DNA from: Lepidostoma basale | Taxonomy: Eukaryota > Arthropoda > Insecta > Trichoptera > Lepidostomatidae | DNA: 64,000 bases | Direction: 5' to 3' | Assembly (NCBI GenBank): GCA_022606425.2 | Contig: JAHDVF020000868.1 | Span: forward strand, 1,302,001-1,366,000 | Part shown: positions 22,375-33,229 of the stretch, piece after piece | How the letters are laid out: each line of letters opens with the position of its first letter | Numbering within the stretch: the first letter of the stretch is position 1 | The notes under the pieces: generated by a model | Told to the model about the DNA's origin: nothing | Seen by the model: the letters and a program-made list of their open reading frames with translations, nothing else | Databases searched by the model: none | Translations under genes and position numbers: made by a program

Positions 22375-22850
22375 CTAAAGCAAAGACGGCAGTGGAAGAT
22401 GGAAGTGAAGCTTGGAGTTGGCAGAAGAAGGATGAAAGTAGGATAAATGAGGTCACTAAAAAGGATGTGCGGAAAAATGATGTATGATAGAATATCTAAT
22501 GATGAAGTAAGAAAAAAATGTAAAGCGGATAAATGCGTGATAAATAAAATCAAGAAAGGGTCACTAAGATAGTTTGGACATACGGAACGAATGGATGAGG
22601 GAAGTTAAAAAGATATATACAAGTAGTGTGAATGGAAAAAGAAGCCGAGGAAGGCCAAGGAAGACATAGCATGACCAAATTAATCAATTACTGAAGGGCG
22701 ACCATGTTCGAAGTAGGAACAATCGAGACCGTGCATGTCACGATGTGTGAATGTAGAACAGGTGCGAGAGTTTTATCAGGATGGAACAATGTGTCAATCC
22801 ATCCTCTCTACCCACCCCTCCGGAGAAACGGCGTGATGGTTAGTTGGTTA
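22375..22850 (+). mobile_element. RTE-A LINE 3' end
   Basis: GSEAWSWQKKDESRINEVTK, MYDRISNDEVRKKCKADKC, then across stops KTXHDQINQLLKGDHVRS and CCTCTCTACCCACCC, GGCGTGATGGTTAG. Confidence 0.8.
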
Positions 22851-22931
22851 CAAAATAAATCTATAATAAGTTATAATTCTAAATATTTATTTATTTATTG
22901 TTTCTTGAATAATGGAGTGAAACTCCATATA

Positions 22932-23060
22932 AAATAGTTATTATGAATGAAAAACATTTGTCTTGTAGGAGTTTATTATGTTTTAGATGAAAGGACTTGT
23001 TTCGCCCTTTTAAGTCATTATCAAATGTCATTTGATAATTATTGATGGTTCAATTAATAA
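22932..23060. repeat. Zeta-type foldback arm
   Basis: Left arm like 11296 (GAATGAAAAACATTTGTC) with minus-strand GGGCGAAACAAGTCC. The core bases are mutated. Confidence 0.5.
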
Positions 23061-23121
23061 TGGAATTTTGTAAAACTCCAGTATTAATTTATGATCACGA
23101 TTGTTCAGTGGTTTCACTTGA

Positions 23122-23265
23122 ATTTAATTTATATAAATTATATAAATACTGACAAATTTGTTTCGCCTTGCGAGGGCATTCTCAAACATCCACAAAACGA
23201 GTTTGAGAATGCCCTCGCAAGGCGTAACAAATAGTTTTCAAATAAGTTTTGAGTAATATAAATAT
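23122..23265. repeat. Foldback repeat family epsilon, both arms
   Basis: Left arm AATACTGACAAATTTGTTTC and right arm GAGTTTGAGAATGCCCTCGC are inverted copies. The left arm minus strand gives GGCGAAACAAATTTGTCAGT: GAA, the palindrome ACAAATTTGT, then C. The CTGANGA part is TTGAGAA, two transitions away. Confidence 0.7.
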
Positions 23266-23398
23266 GAACAATTTTTTATATCTTTTCTCTTATTCTCCTT
23301 ATAAAGAAAGTTTATTGTCCTATGGAGAGGAATATCTGGAAGCTTTATCACAAATGTCACTAAATTCTTGTCACCAAAATTTTACAATATTTTTGGTT

Positions 23399-23599
23399 TA
23401 TAACTAACTAACGGTCACGCCGTCTCCCCGAAGGGATAGGTAGAAATAATAGACCGCTACATTGTTTTTTCTTGACATACTTCTCTCGTTTTCTCAATAT
23501 TCATACAATATTCACGTAGGCACATCAATTTCTCTGACTCCTCACGTGGTCAACATTCAATTGATTTGATATTGTCACGTTTCCTCGGAATCGTTTCAT
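23399..23599 (-). mobile_element. RTE-A 3' end, antisense, with likely 9-bp TSD
   Basis: ACTAACTAACGGTCACGCC tail complement and ORF end, to near HDQIN. TTTTTGGTT occurs on both sides (23390-23398 and 23600-23608). Confidence 0.7.
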
Positions 23600-23608
23600 T
23601 TTTTGGTT

Positions 23609-24427
23609 AATAAGTGTACCGAAACATTAAAAAAAATGTATAGGTATATATCTGGCTTGATTTATAATAATATTTATATATCACAATGATATTAATGACA
23701 GCAAATGATACTCTGGTATTTAAATGATATATACAACATAATAAAAACAAATTTCATTTCAATTATCTTGATCACAAATAATAAATTATTGTGATGTTAA
23801 ACTGTAGCAAATCACAAATGTCACCTACATGTAATATGACAAACTTCAATTGGTCGGTAAAACAGTTTCCTATTAAACCGATGTGAATTTTTCATTTCTA
23901 AAATAAAGAGATTATTGAAACGAATAAACATCATAGCACGAGTGATTAGTTTATGCTAATCAATACAAAAATATTAAGAAAATCTTCAGTTTATTCATAT
24001 TTGCTTGATGACGCACTGTGATGTTACGCACGTATCAATAATAAATATTTTTAAATAAAATAATTTACTTTATATTTAATAATAAGGGCACCGACGACTG
24101 CCGCTTTGATTGACAGTTTTTTATTGTCATCAAAATATTTTAAATGGCAATTCGAGAGATTAGAATTCACCCCAAAGGGAGGCGCTCTTCTAATTTAACT
24201 TCCCTTTTAATCAAATGGAACCTTTCAAATGTTGTTCTACGCCAAATGTCGCAATATTAAATTCGGTTTTCTCAAATGTTCAGAAAAACAAAAATTCATT
24301 CATTTTGGCAATGCTGAGTAGATTTTAAATTAAATTGTATTTTTTCTTTACCTTACGTAATGCCAAAGAGAATGTGTTTTTTTTTATTTGTGATTAAAAG
24401 AAATTAAAAGAAAATTAATTTCGAAAA
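23609..24427. other. No gene seen
   Basis: AT-rich, probably unique host sequence; no exon supported. Confidence 0.5.
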
Positions 24428-24605
24428 CTCACTAACTAACTAAACATCACGCCGTCTCGCCGAAGCGGTAGGCAGAAAGAAAGGTCTGGCACACATTAAC
24501 CGATGCAGCACTCCTTTTTTCTTTTTTGGCGCCCGCGGGAGACGCGGTGTGATAGGTTGCGAACCTCATCGCCAAAAATAGGCATCTCCCGCGCACAGTT
24601 AGTAA
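24428..24605 (-). mobile_element. Non-autonomous RTE-A-tailed element, copy 3
   Basis: Antisense: ACTAACTAACTAAACATCAC tail complement, ~60 bp of RTE-A 3' end, then the GC-rich body (GCGGGAGACGCGGTGTGATA). 5'-truncated relative to 2483. Confidence 0.8.
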
Positions 24606-24654
24606 CTTTCTTCCCTTCCTAATAATTTTCTGTATAAACTAAGTCTTTCTGATG

Positions 24655-24770
24655 TATATTTTATTTGATTGTAAGACCTGACGATGCAAACATCAGTTAG
24701 CAAAACAACTGCAGCGACAAAATATAATGAATTGTAATATTTATAACAAAGTTTTTTATTTAAACAGTTA
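24655..24770 (+). repeat. Alpha-family arm with degenerate hammerhead-like core
   Basis: CTGACGA (24678-24684), T, GCAAAC/GTTAGC helix with one mismatch, AAAA in place of GAAA, then ACAACTGCAGC. Probably inactive. Confidence 0.5.
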
Positions 24771-24771
24771 A

Positions 24772-25012
24772 CATTATTATTTTGTTGAATCGCTATTTAC
24801 ATCATTACAAAGTGAGCCAAATTGATGTAAAGGGTATAGCAATCACATTGATTGTTATGACGCGTGATAGGTAGCTAATCTATCGCCATTTTATTGTCAT
24901 GTAAATTCTACATCAGACTAAAAATAGTGCGACATATTACACTATCATCGAACCAGGGACCTTCGGTGTGGCAGTCGTAGCACTTACCATTCGACCGGGA
25001 AGGTACTGAATC
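24772..25012 (-). mobile_element. tRNA-derived SINE, nearly full length, antisense
   Basis: Complement of the 3' tail, body and tRNA head. The minus strand gives TCGAATGGTAAGTGC (box A region) and CCTGGTTCGATGAT (box B). The head resembles a tRNA with promoter boxes for RNA polymerase III. Confidence 0.8.
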
Positions 25013-25129
25013 ATCTCAAGAGCGCTGAAGAAAAATCTCCATTATATGAACTAGTTAAAAATAAACGTGTTTAGCATGAGAGATGCACCTGACGCAGTCG
25101 ATTAATATTTATAACTGGGTTGGATAAAT

Positions 25130-25795
25130 TGATATGGTGCGTTTCGAGTTTCGATCTTAACTATGATAGGTTCTTAAAAATGAAAGCCTTGTGGTGTGGT
25201 TCGGTGATATGGAGTCCCCACGAGGCGAGATACTCTCTCATGTTAGAGGGGTTTCAAAAAATATTTCTTTGATATCTCTACATGAGAGAGTTTGGTAACT
25301 ATTCGTGGCTTTATCCCACTGCATTCCTCTTGGGCCTGCTGGGGACCAATAGTTTGCAGATAAGAAGAAATGGGTGCACACTTACTCATTTCTTCAGACT
25401 TATCAGGGGATTATTTGAGAACTCCGTTATCTTGGAGGCTGTCCATCTTTATGTTCCAGATGGTTATCTTCGACAGCGTCAGCACAGATTGTTTTATCTC
25501 CCAGAATACAGAACCAACTTGCCTCTGGTGATGCCGGCGGGGAGAGCAATCAAACTGCTGAACATGATCGCTTCGGAGATCGACGTCTTTCATATTCGTG
25601 AAAGTACGTTCAAAAGACAAATTCTCTTGACTTTGGAGAGTATCTTGTATTCCTAATGTCGAACCATCTCTCATGCGTTCCTGGTATTATATTTTTTTTT
25701 ATGTTTTACCTGTTCTCAATAGATGTCTTAAACTATTATATAATTGTTGTTTGTAATATATCTTGAGAAAATAAACTGATTTGATTTAACCATGA
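25130..25795 (+). mobile_element. LINE 3' region (WLYPTAFLLG family)
   Basis: The best preserved copy: a 124-codon open frame from 25282 reads MREFGNYSWLYPTAFLLGLL, HLYVPDGYLRQRQHRLFYLP, TNLPLVMPAGRAIKLLN, SEIDVFHIRESTFKRQ and stops at 25656. The tail is CTGATTTGATTTAACC. Confidence 0.85.
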
Positions 25796-26444
25796 AAAAG
25801 AAGAAGAAGATATACATATGTATATTCACATTTAAAACTAATCATTGTCAGTCAATCAACAGTTTGTTATTATATTAGCACGGTTTTAATGTCTCTGAAA
25901 TACCGTGAAAAAGATTTTTATATTCTATATTTTTTGCTGACGAAAAACCAATTTGAAGCAAATCTGTGAAGGCCTTGTTATAGTAATTGTCCATTTTAAC
26001 TACTTTGACAGTTTGTTCAGCAAAAACAATAGCTCTATTATGACATAGACAATAATAGGCAGAGGAGGCTTGATACATAGCGTGGGAGTGAGCGGCTGTC
26101 AGACGGTTTCGGAGATTCGTGACACATTTTGATGAAGAACTTAATCTAGAGAAAACATGCTACCAAAGAACACCCCGGTGACGTGATCATATTTGATAGG
26201 CGCGCCAAACTTTGGGAACGGAAAATCGATCGGACCATCTTCCCGCTAGGAAATTGGATAGTTTAAATGAATGCTCTTCGTAACGGAGTCGGGTTTAGTC
26301 GAATATTAGATACGAAAATGTTTCCCCGGGCTTTCACTTCCACGATTTAGACCTCTACTGTACAATATAATGTATTCTTTTTAAATATCTTACTACATTT
26401 TATATAACCTAGCAGGGCGAAACATGTTACTTTCAGAAAATATA
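25796..26444. other. No gene seen
   Basis: 26090-26340 is less AT-rich and may be unique host sequence; no exon supported. Confidence 0.45.
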
Positions 26445-26565
26445 TTCTTCTTCTTCTTTCGGTGCCGTGTCAGGTCCCCCCAACGTTGGCGGTCACAACA
26501 GCGAAGACATCTTTGTCCTGCGCCACTTAGAACAGGTTCTGAACTGTTGGATCATCAGATGTTAC
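26445..26565 (-). mobile_element. RTE-C-like 3' end, antisense
   Basis: CTTCTTCTTCTTTCGGTGCC (GAA tail complement and last codons), then the complement of QDKDVFAVVTANVGG. Same end as at 53712. Confidence 0.7.
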
Positions 26566-26566
26566 A

Positions 26567-26890
26567 ATTAACGTTGATTGTAACACCTGGTATGCTAACT
26601 TTTTTTTAAATTTATAATAGTAAACGCGGTTGTTTAGTGGTTTTACTTGGATTTATTTAATATAAATTATATTGCATATAATTTTTTTTTTATATAATTT
26701 ATATAAATCAAATCCATGTAAAACCACCAAACAATCGTGTTTACTATTATACATTAATAATGGAGTTTTACAAAATTAATACCTCAACCATAAATAATGA
26801 TATGCTAACATTGGTTAGTGAAACAGCTGTTGCGACAAAATATAATCAATTGCGATTTTTATAACAAAGTTTTTTTTATTTAAACAGCTA
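26567..26890 (+). repeat. Alpha-family arm split by a palindromic insertion
   Basis: The flanks read GTAACACCTGG then TATGCTAAC, and after the insertion TATGCTAACATTGGTTAGTG and AAACAGCTGTTGCG. Joined, they form an alpha core with helix II GCTAAC/GTTAGT and a 2-base loss in CTGATGA. Confidence 0.6.
26600..26800. repeat. Palindromic insertion with 9-bp target duplication (family iota)
   Basis: Flanked by exact TATGCTAAC copies (26591-26599 and 26801-26809). The inside folds: GTAAACGCGGTTGTTTAGTG pairs with its complement ending near 26750. No ORF. Confidence 0.7.
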
Positions 26891-26944
26891 GTAATGTTGA
26901 AATATCAAAGTGTTACCGCCAAAACAATGGGTTATCTAATTTAT

Positions 26945-27142
26945 TAAATATTTTTACAAAATAAAAATATTTAAAAAATATCCTTAAAATTTTTCGAAGG
27001 TGTCGTCCTTCATCCTAATGTGTAAATAAACTTTGTATATTATATATTTGTTATATTTACACCTGGACGAGGTCACAAAGGCTTCGAAATGTGTTGTGGG
27101 AAACATTTTCTATATTTTTATTTTGCCAAATATTCAACAAAT
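26945..27142. repeat. Foldback repeat family theta
   Basis: Right arm CTGGACGAGGTCACAAAGGC then GAAATGTG; left arm minus strand GGACGACACCTTCGAAA. Similar layout to the ribozyme-like repeats but with an extra G in the CTG(G)ACGA box. Confidence 0.5.
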
Positions 27143-27156
27143 TAAGTGGATTATAC

Positions 27157-27642
27157 TTACTAACTAACTAACTAAATAACTAACCATCACGCCGTCTCTC
27201 CGAAGGGGTAGGCAGAAAGAATGGACTGCCACACTTTTCTTTTCTGACATATTTCTCTCGCTTCCTCAACATTCATACATAGTGTCATGCACGCGCGTTG
27301 ATTTCTCTGACTTCTCATATGGCCGACATTCAATATTTGATTTATTTGATCGTGCCACGTTTTCCTCGGCCTTCCTCCATTTCTGGTTCCATTTACATCG
27401 TTAACATATACTTTTTTACCATTTTTTCTTCATTCATTATTTCCATGTGTCCAAACCATCTTAATGATCCTTTCATTATTTTGGTCATAACACCATCATT
27501 CGCACGCATTCACTTCTTATATTTTCATTCGACACTCTTTCATACACAGAATATCCACACATTCGTCTAAGAGATCTCATTTCTACTGCATTTATCCTAC
27601 TTTCATCCTTCCTTTGCCAGTTCCATGCTTCGCTTCCATAAA
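27157..27642 (-). mobile_element. RTE-A LINE insertion with 14-bp TSD
   Basis: A 486-bp antisense copy flanked by exact TAAGTGGATTATAC (27143-27156 and 27643-27656). It starts with a tail of TAACTAAC units and ends at the YGSEAWNWQ region (CTTTGCCAGTTCCATGCTTC). Clearly 5'-truncated by target-primed reverse transcription. Confidence 0.9.
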
Positions 27643-27656
27643 TAAGTGGATTATAC

Positions 27657-28259
27657 AGTGTTTAATATTCTTCATATTAACAAAATAATTAGTTATTCAG
27701 GATCACAGATCCATAAAAAGTATATTTAAATATATTTTATTTCATAGATAATTCATACGCTCGCAAAAACTTGGCGACAGCTCTAAAAACTTACAACAGT
27801 CTTAATTATGCAGAATAATTATTTGTCTCCTCTGTAGTTCCTAATTAAAATACCAGAGAGGACCAAACTTTGCAAAACGGTGCTGGGTCATTAAACTAGC
27901 GCCCGGAGGGCTGAAGTTGTCTGAAGAGCGGAGAGGAGAGACGAAAGAGAAAATATGAGAGAGCGGAGAGTTGCAAAGCCTCACTTGATCACTTTAAAAT
28001 GTCGGATCGGGATAGCGCCATAAAGTTATAATGGCCACTGCGGATTAAAGTGAGATAATGAAACTAACCTAGTTTACTGGACTCACTCGCCTAATGCTCC
28101 TGTACACTGGTCGCCTCGCCCAGACTTAATTAGATACAGTCTCTTCCACACTCGTTGTTCCACGATTTAATACTGAAATTTGCAAACTTGAAAACCATCA
28201 TTGAATAATCGTTTAGAAACTTTGTATTATCACAACACTTAATTACACTTTAAACAAAC
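27657..28259. other. No gene seen; probably unique host sequence
   Basis: 27840-28150 is less AT-rich (GCGCCCGGAGGGCTGAAG). No exon with splice sites was recognised. Confidence 0.45.
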
Positions 28260-28931
28260 ATGTTTACGAACACAAACGCCCTACATGAGCGTAGAAGTAT
28301 TGACAAATGAAATAAAATCGTTACTTATTTACTAAATAAATATAATATTAATTAAATATGATTTAGAAAATGTTTATAAATGTGGTCAGTTTTGACAGAT
28401 GTTAAAATGAATTTTTCGAACGTTTTTTTGTATTTGTTTTTGGTATATTCAAAATTATGTTGAAATTGCGAAAAACGTTCGAATTAATCATTTCACCACC
28501 TATCAAAAATGTCCAAATTTATGAAAAATGTCTAATTTTTTTATAATTTCTGTGATATTTATTTAGTACGAGTTTTTAAAAGATTATTCAATTATGAATG
28601 TTTACAAACACAAACGCCCTTCATGAGCGTAGAAATAAAGACAAATGAAACAAAATAGTTACTTATTTACTTAATAAATATTATATAATATGATTTAGAA
28701 AATTTTTATAAATGTGGTCAGTTTTGACAGATGTTAAAAAAATATTTAGAACGTTTTTTGCATTTGTTTTGAACATATTCAAATTTTTTGTTGAAAACAC
28801 GAAAAACGTTCGAATAAATCATTTTAACAATTATCAAAACTGACCATATTTATGAAAAATTTCTAAATTGTACATAATTTCTGTTATATCTATTTAGTAC
28901 GAGTTTTTGAAAGATAAATCAATTATAAATC
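28260..28931. repeat. Two-copy tandem repeat, ~335-bp units with internal hairpin
   Basis: Unit 1 (28260-28598) and unit 2 (28599-28931) align along their whole length, both starting TTTACxAACACAAACGCCCT. Each has an internal inverted repeat around AACGTTTTT...AAAAACGTTCGAA and GGTCAGTTTTGACAG...CTATCAAAA. Could be a dimer of a MITE or a seed of a satellite. Confidence 0.8.
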
Positions 28932-29454
28932 TATAACACAGAGTGATGGCGAATACATAAGAAACTGCTTACCATTATTTACAAAGAGCACACACAAAAC
29001 GTAACATTTGTGTTATTTTAACACTGATATATTATTTCTCTAAATGTTTAAAACAAAATATTTGTACTACTGAAATGCGTCTTACACAACAACTATTTCA
29101 CAAGGCGTTGCAATAAAATTCAGTATATTGTCACGCGTTAAGATTCAACGGTTGGTGAACCTGGAGTTTTGTAAAATTCAGTAATATTAATAAATATTCA
29201 ATGATGATTATTTTCCTGAACCAGCAAGTTTGCAATGAATTGTGATTCCATTTTTCGTGTGGACGTATTTCGCTAATGACGTTCTAACGTAGTCATGAAT
29301 ACAACAGTGGAAGAGAATTTTTGAAGAGCTGAGGCTCATTACGCCTGTTGATTTGTTAGTATTTCACAATATAAACAAGTGTAACGAAATTTACAGTATA
29401 TTTGTGAAATTTATCTCTCCAATATATTCTAACTACTGTGATATTTTTTCAGTA
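28932..29454. other. No gene seen
   Basis: AT-rich; no recognised element. Confidence 0.5.
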
Positions 29455-29575
29455 ATACGTAAGGCGGCGGACATTACTTGGAGTGTTGAAAGGCATCTGG
29501 CGCTCAATAGATTCGAACAGAGAAGATCCTCCAAGTATTGTATTCCTCAGAGGTGTGACAATACAAGAAGTGGTA
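29455..29575 (+). mobile_element. RTE-like fragment
   Basis: VIRKAADITWSVERHLALNR then FEQRRS, similar to the KAAGLTWDSVRHQA end at 17770. Confidence 0.5.
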
Positions 29576-29734
29576 TGTTAAATATTTATTTTTATGTAGG
29601 GTATACGAATACTTGGGGTTAACATTGAAAAATGTTTCATTATTTTCAAATGTTATAATGAATACATTAAAAACAGATTAATTTGGAAGGGGAATTTTAA
29701 ATACTGTATGGTCTACTTTATATATAACATATTT

Positions 29735-29860
29735 TTACAAAATAAAAATGTAATATACAACATGTTTCGGAGGTGACCTCATCCAACTTCAGCGTACTTA
29801 TCTATAACTGATACAGTTATATTTACACTGAGGTTGGAGGAGGTCATCTCCAAAACTTTT
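29735..29860. repeat. Foldback repeat family theta, both arms
   Basis: Left ACATGTTTCGGAGGTGACCT and right GAGGTTGGAGGAGGTCATCT are inverted copies. The minus-strand left arm gives CTCCGAAACATGTTG: GAA, palindrome ACATGT, then T. Confidence 0.6.
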
Positions 29861-29887
29861 TTTTTTTTACACAGAGAGTTCAATATA

Positions 29888-30887
29888 CAGGGTCATCGAA
29901 AAATAATGCCAACATTTAAAAAAATATAACACCGAAACCCTTTATGTTAAACGTGTAATTCTGTCACTGAACGCTAGCTGGTGAACGTAAGTTCTGTTTT
30001 GGGGGTAGCGTGATCTTGCTGTGCGCACACTAGATGCGCAATAGCTAAGGTCGTTAATGGACCTTTCTTTTTCGTAGAAAATACCATTAGAGGCCTAGTT
30101 TACCTGGACATGCTTGAACTTTTTAAATTTTCATACAGAGTGTTCAGTATACAGGGTCATCGAAAAATAATACCAACATTTAAAAAAATTATAGCACCGA
30201 AACCCTTTATATTAAACGTGTAATTCTATCATTGAACGCTTGCTGGTAAACGTAAGTTTTGTTTTGGAGGTAACGTGACCTTGCTATGCGCACACTAGAT
30301 GCGCAGTAGCTAAGGTCGTTAATGAACCTTTCTTTTTCGTAGAAAAGCCCATTACAGGCCTAGTTTACCTGGACATGCTTGTACTGTTTGTGTTGCCTTA
30401 AATTGAACAAATCGAACAACAGACTGGACAGCAAATTATTTTTATGCAAGATGACGCTCAACCTCACTACCTTCGCTAAGTACACGGTGCATTGAACGCA
30501 CACTTTCCCAACGGGTGGATTGGTAGAGGAACCTTCATTGCCTGGCCTCCAAGAGGTCCTGATCTTATTACCCTTTGGATTTTTTTTCTAGGGGAACATT
30601 AAAACATTGTGTACGCAGAAAAGATTCGGGATTTGGATCACCTGCGGGAGCGAATATCTGCCGCTATCTTGAGAGTTACTCCTGAAATGATTGCACGTAC
30701 GTGGCAAGAAATCGACTACAGACTAGATATCTGCAGAGCGACGAACGGTGCACACATCGAAACATACTAAGGTATGACAAAAAATTATCTATTTCCGCAC
30801 ATTTTAAGATCAAAATCATTGAGTTACCTTTAATTTTTTTTTTAAAAGAGTTATTTTAAATTTTGGCATTGTTTTTCGATGACCCTG
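29888..30887 (+). mobile_element. Tc1/IS630-like DNA transposon remnant with duplicated 5' end
   Basis: The ends are inverted: CAGGGTCATCGAAAAATAAT at 29888 and again at 30152, and the complement ending at 30887. The 264-bp 5' block is present twice in tandem. The plus strand from about 30440 reads IIFMQDDAQPHYLR-stop, HFPNGWIGRGTFIAWPPRGP, AEKIRDLDHLRERISAAILR and IARTWQEIDYRLDICRATNG: the C-terminal catalytic half of a DDE transposase of the type annotated Tc3-like in insects. Stops and a lost N-terminus make it dead. Confidence 0.85.
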
Positions 30888-31084
30888 TTCATATTATAGA
30901 TTATCAGTTTTCTTCTTCTACCCTTGTTTCAATTCAAGGGATTGGTTTGCAGCAGAGTGTAACATTTTTTCTGGTTCTTGCCTGTTGATTTCCACTTTCA
31001 CCAGTTTAACAGAAAGAAAATTATTATTAAGTAGGTGAGTTTGTGTATTTTGGAAGTATGTTAACAAAATATGGGCGAGTGAAG

Positions 31085-31500
31085 AGGAATATTGAAAGAA
31101 GGGTTGGGGCAGGCAACAAAGTGAATGGTACAATTAAAGTTGTCATCGCAAACAAAAATCTATCCAAACACAATGGTGTTCTTTTACCGATTCTTACGTA
31201 TGGAAGCGAAGCATAGAACTAACAAAAGAAGGATGAAAGTAAAATGAATTCAGTCGAAATGAAATCTGTTAGACAAATGTGTGGATACTCTGTGTATCGA
31301 ATGAAAATATATAGGAAAGAATGAATGAAGAAAGAATGGTAAAAAATATATATATATAAGAACTAGAAATAGTGGAAGACTGAGGAAAACGTAGCACGAT
31401 CAAATGAATCAAATATTGAATGTTGGCCACGTGTAGAGTCAGAGAAATCGACGCGCGTGCATGACACGATGTATGAATGTTGAGGAAACAAACAGATGTT
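31085..31500 (+). mobile_element. RTE-A LINE, internal to near 3' end
   Basis: NIERRVGAGNKVNGTIKVVI, ANKNLSK, GVLLPILTYGSEA-stop, then KT-HDQ and NRRACMTRCMNVEE. It loses the end before SAYP. Confidence 0.8.
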
Positions 31501-31734
31501 AGTATTTTATAAACATGTGTGGGTATCTAGATTTACCCCTGTGAGCAAATATGAGGGTATTATTTGGCAAACTCCCTCATTAGATGTTTTGAGTAAATCG
31601 CAAAAAACTGATACGCTAATAAAATGCGCTTTTTTACGATATTTATTTTTTTCGTCTCAACCAGTTAGTTTAAAAGTAATCAGCCATGAAATAATCATCA
31701 TTAATTATTAAATATTTAATTTTAAAACATTGTT
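31501..31734. other. No gene seen
   Basis: AT-rich; no recognised element. Confidence 0.5.
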
Positions 31735-31925
31735 ATTTGTAAGGATTAATTGTATCCCAATAGAGACGAAGATGTAAATTGGTTTTTATTTTTGGAAACA
31801 GATCTTCGTCTCTATTGAGATACAATTAATCCTTAAAAATGATTCCCGCAATGGGTAAAATCCAGTATTTGTCTACAAGTATTTGTATACATTCAAAAAA
31901 ACAAATTGGTATTTGTTATTATACA
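31735..31925. repeat. Foldback repeat family kappa, compact palindrome
   Basis: GGATTAATTGTATCCCAATA is followed within 100 bp by its inverted copy ATTGAGATACAATTAATCCT, then CCCGCAATGGGTAAAATCC. Confidence 0.75.
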
Positions 31926-31954
31926 TAACTTAATTTAATTATTACAATTTATGA

Positions 31955-32075
31955 TATTGTCACGACAACTTTTTCGTCAACATACTCGTATATTGGCATT
32001 ATCCTATGTGGCACCTGATGATGCCAACATCCCAACAATTGACAAAACTCATAATAACTAATCAATAAATTTGGA
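31955..32075. repeat. Alpha-family remnant
   Basis: Keeps GGCACCTGATGATGCCAACA (CTGATGA 32015-32021), but the GAAA side has decayed to ACAAAAC. Left arm GTCACGACAACTTTTTCGTC. Confidence 0.5.
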
Positions 32076-32114
32076 TACGTTTAATAACAGTGTATCAAAA
32101 TTAAAACATTTAGT

Positions 32115-32295
32115 ATAATAATATTGAGGCAGACCAAGGAAAAGATGGCGGGCTGCGCGGAAGAGAACTGGGAGACAATAGAAAGATCTGAAAAATGACG
32201 AAAGATGGCTAGAGACAGGAGCCAGTAGAGGACTGACTGTTGTAGAGGAGGCTAAATACCACACCGGGATGTAGCTCCGAGAAGAAGAAAATAAT
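32115..32295 (+). mobile_element. RTE-like 3' end
   Basis: RGRPRKRWRAARKRTGRQ, then LTVVEEAKYHTGM-stop and a GAAGAAGAAA tail. Confidence 0.65.
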
Positions 32296-32299
32296 GACG

Positions 32300-32734
32300 T
32301 ATCATACAATTCATCATTACGATTATGTAAAAATATTAATAAAAAAAATGAATAACTTCTCTAAGAATTCGATTAAACTCGTTGGTGTTACTTTACCAGT
32401 CTGAGCACTAAAACTACGAGTGGCTTCCCGCCCTAAGAAAGCATCGGGAATTTTATTGTTTTCTTCGATATACATAGGAGCACACTCGTAAATACGCTGT
32501 CACCAGACCTGCTCTTGGCTTTTACGATCCACAAAAGTTTTCCAGCGCGAGGAGGAAAAATTCAATTTCTCGATATCGTTTACTTCTTGTAATCCTATAA
32601 GAATTCGCATTCGAAATTGTTCATAACAGTAGTTTGCTAGTTTTAATAATGGTATTATATCCCCAAATATATATGCAAACATTAGTGTTACAGGTCAATA
32701 TCTATGTATAATGTGACTTGATGAAAAAACTCAA
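32300..32734. other. No gene seen
   Basis: No recognised element or exon. Confidence 0.5.
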
Positions 32735-33175
32735 TTTTAAATAATAATTAAATAAAACGACGTTTTTAACTACTTCCATTTATGTCTTTATTTCGATAGC
32801 GACCGGTTTCGCCAGGCTCGCTGGCATCGGCAGACTGGTGACCATCGAAGACAGAAAGTGGAAGTAGTTAAAAAACATCGTTTGTCGTCATCATCGTACT
32901 TTTGTCTTTATTTCGGCAGCTGTCAAGACAAAAGTAGAACATCGTTTTATTTCATTATTATTTAAAATAATTAAATAAAACGACGCGCGTGCATGACACG
33001 ATGTATAAATGTTGAGGAAGCGAGAAAAATATGTCAGGAAAGAAAAGTGTGGCAGTCCATTCTTTCTGCCTACCCCTTCGGGGAGACGGCGTGATGGTTA
33101 GTTAGTTAGTTAGTTATTTAAAATGAACTTCCATTCAGAGATTTCAATAAAATCATTTGATTATCTTAAAAACAT
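32735..33175. repeat. Foldback repeat family beta, interrupted by RTE-A
   Basis: Left arm ATAGCGACCGGTTTCGCCAG, partner arms at 32850-32960, and the outer 3' part (AATGAACTTCCATTCAGAGA) after the RTE-A insertion. The box is CTGCCGA, not CTGANGA. Confidence 0.7.
32969..33113 (+). mobile_element. Short RTE-A insertion with 11-bp TSD and 5' filler
   Basis: TTATTTAAAAT flanks it on both sides (32958-32968 and 33114-33124). The first 12 bases (AATTAAATAAAA) copy a nearby host-repeat end; the rest is RTE-A from CGACGCGCGTGCATGACACG to (GTTA)n. Only ~130 bp of LINE was copied. Confidence 0.85.
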
Positions 33176-33229
33176 CATATTAAATAGTTAATACGAATGA
33201 AAACTTCTGTTTTCTAGAAGTTTAATTAT
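33175..33229. repeat. Zeta-type foldback fragment
   Basis: GAATGAAAACTTCTGTTTTC and TAGAAGTTTAATTATG match the outer arm at 11296. Confidence 0.5.

Noticed and set aside
27060..27115. Theta repeat as a hammerhead
   Set aside because: The CTG(G)ACGA box has an inserted base in both theta copies and the helices are poor, so it is kept only as a similar layout.
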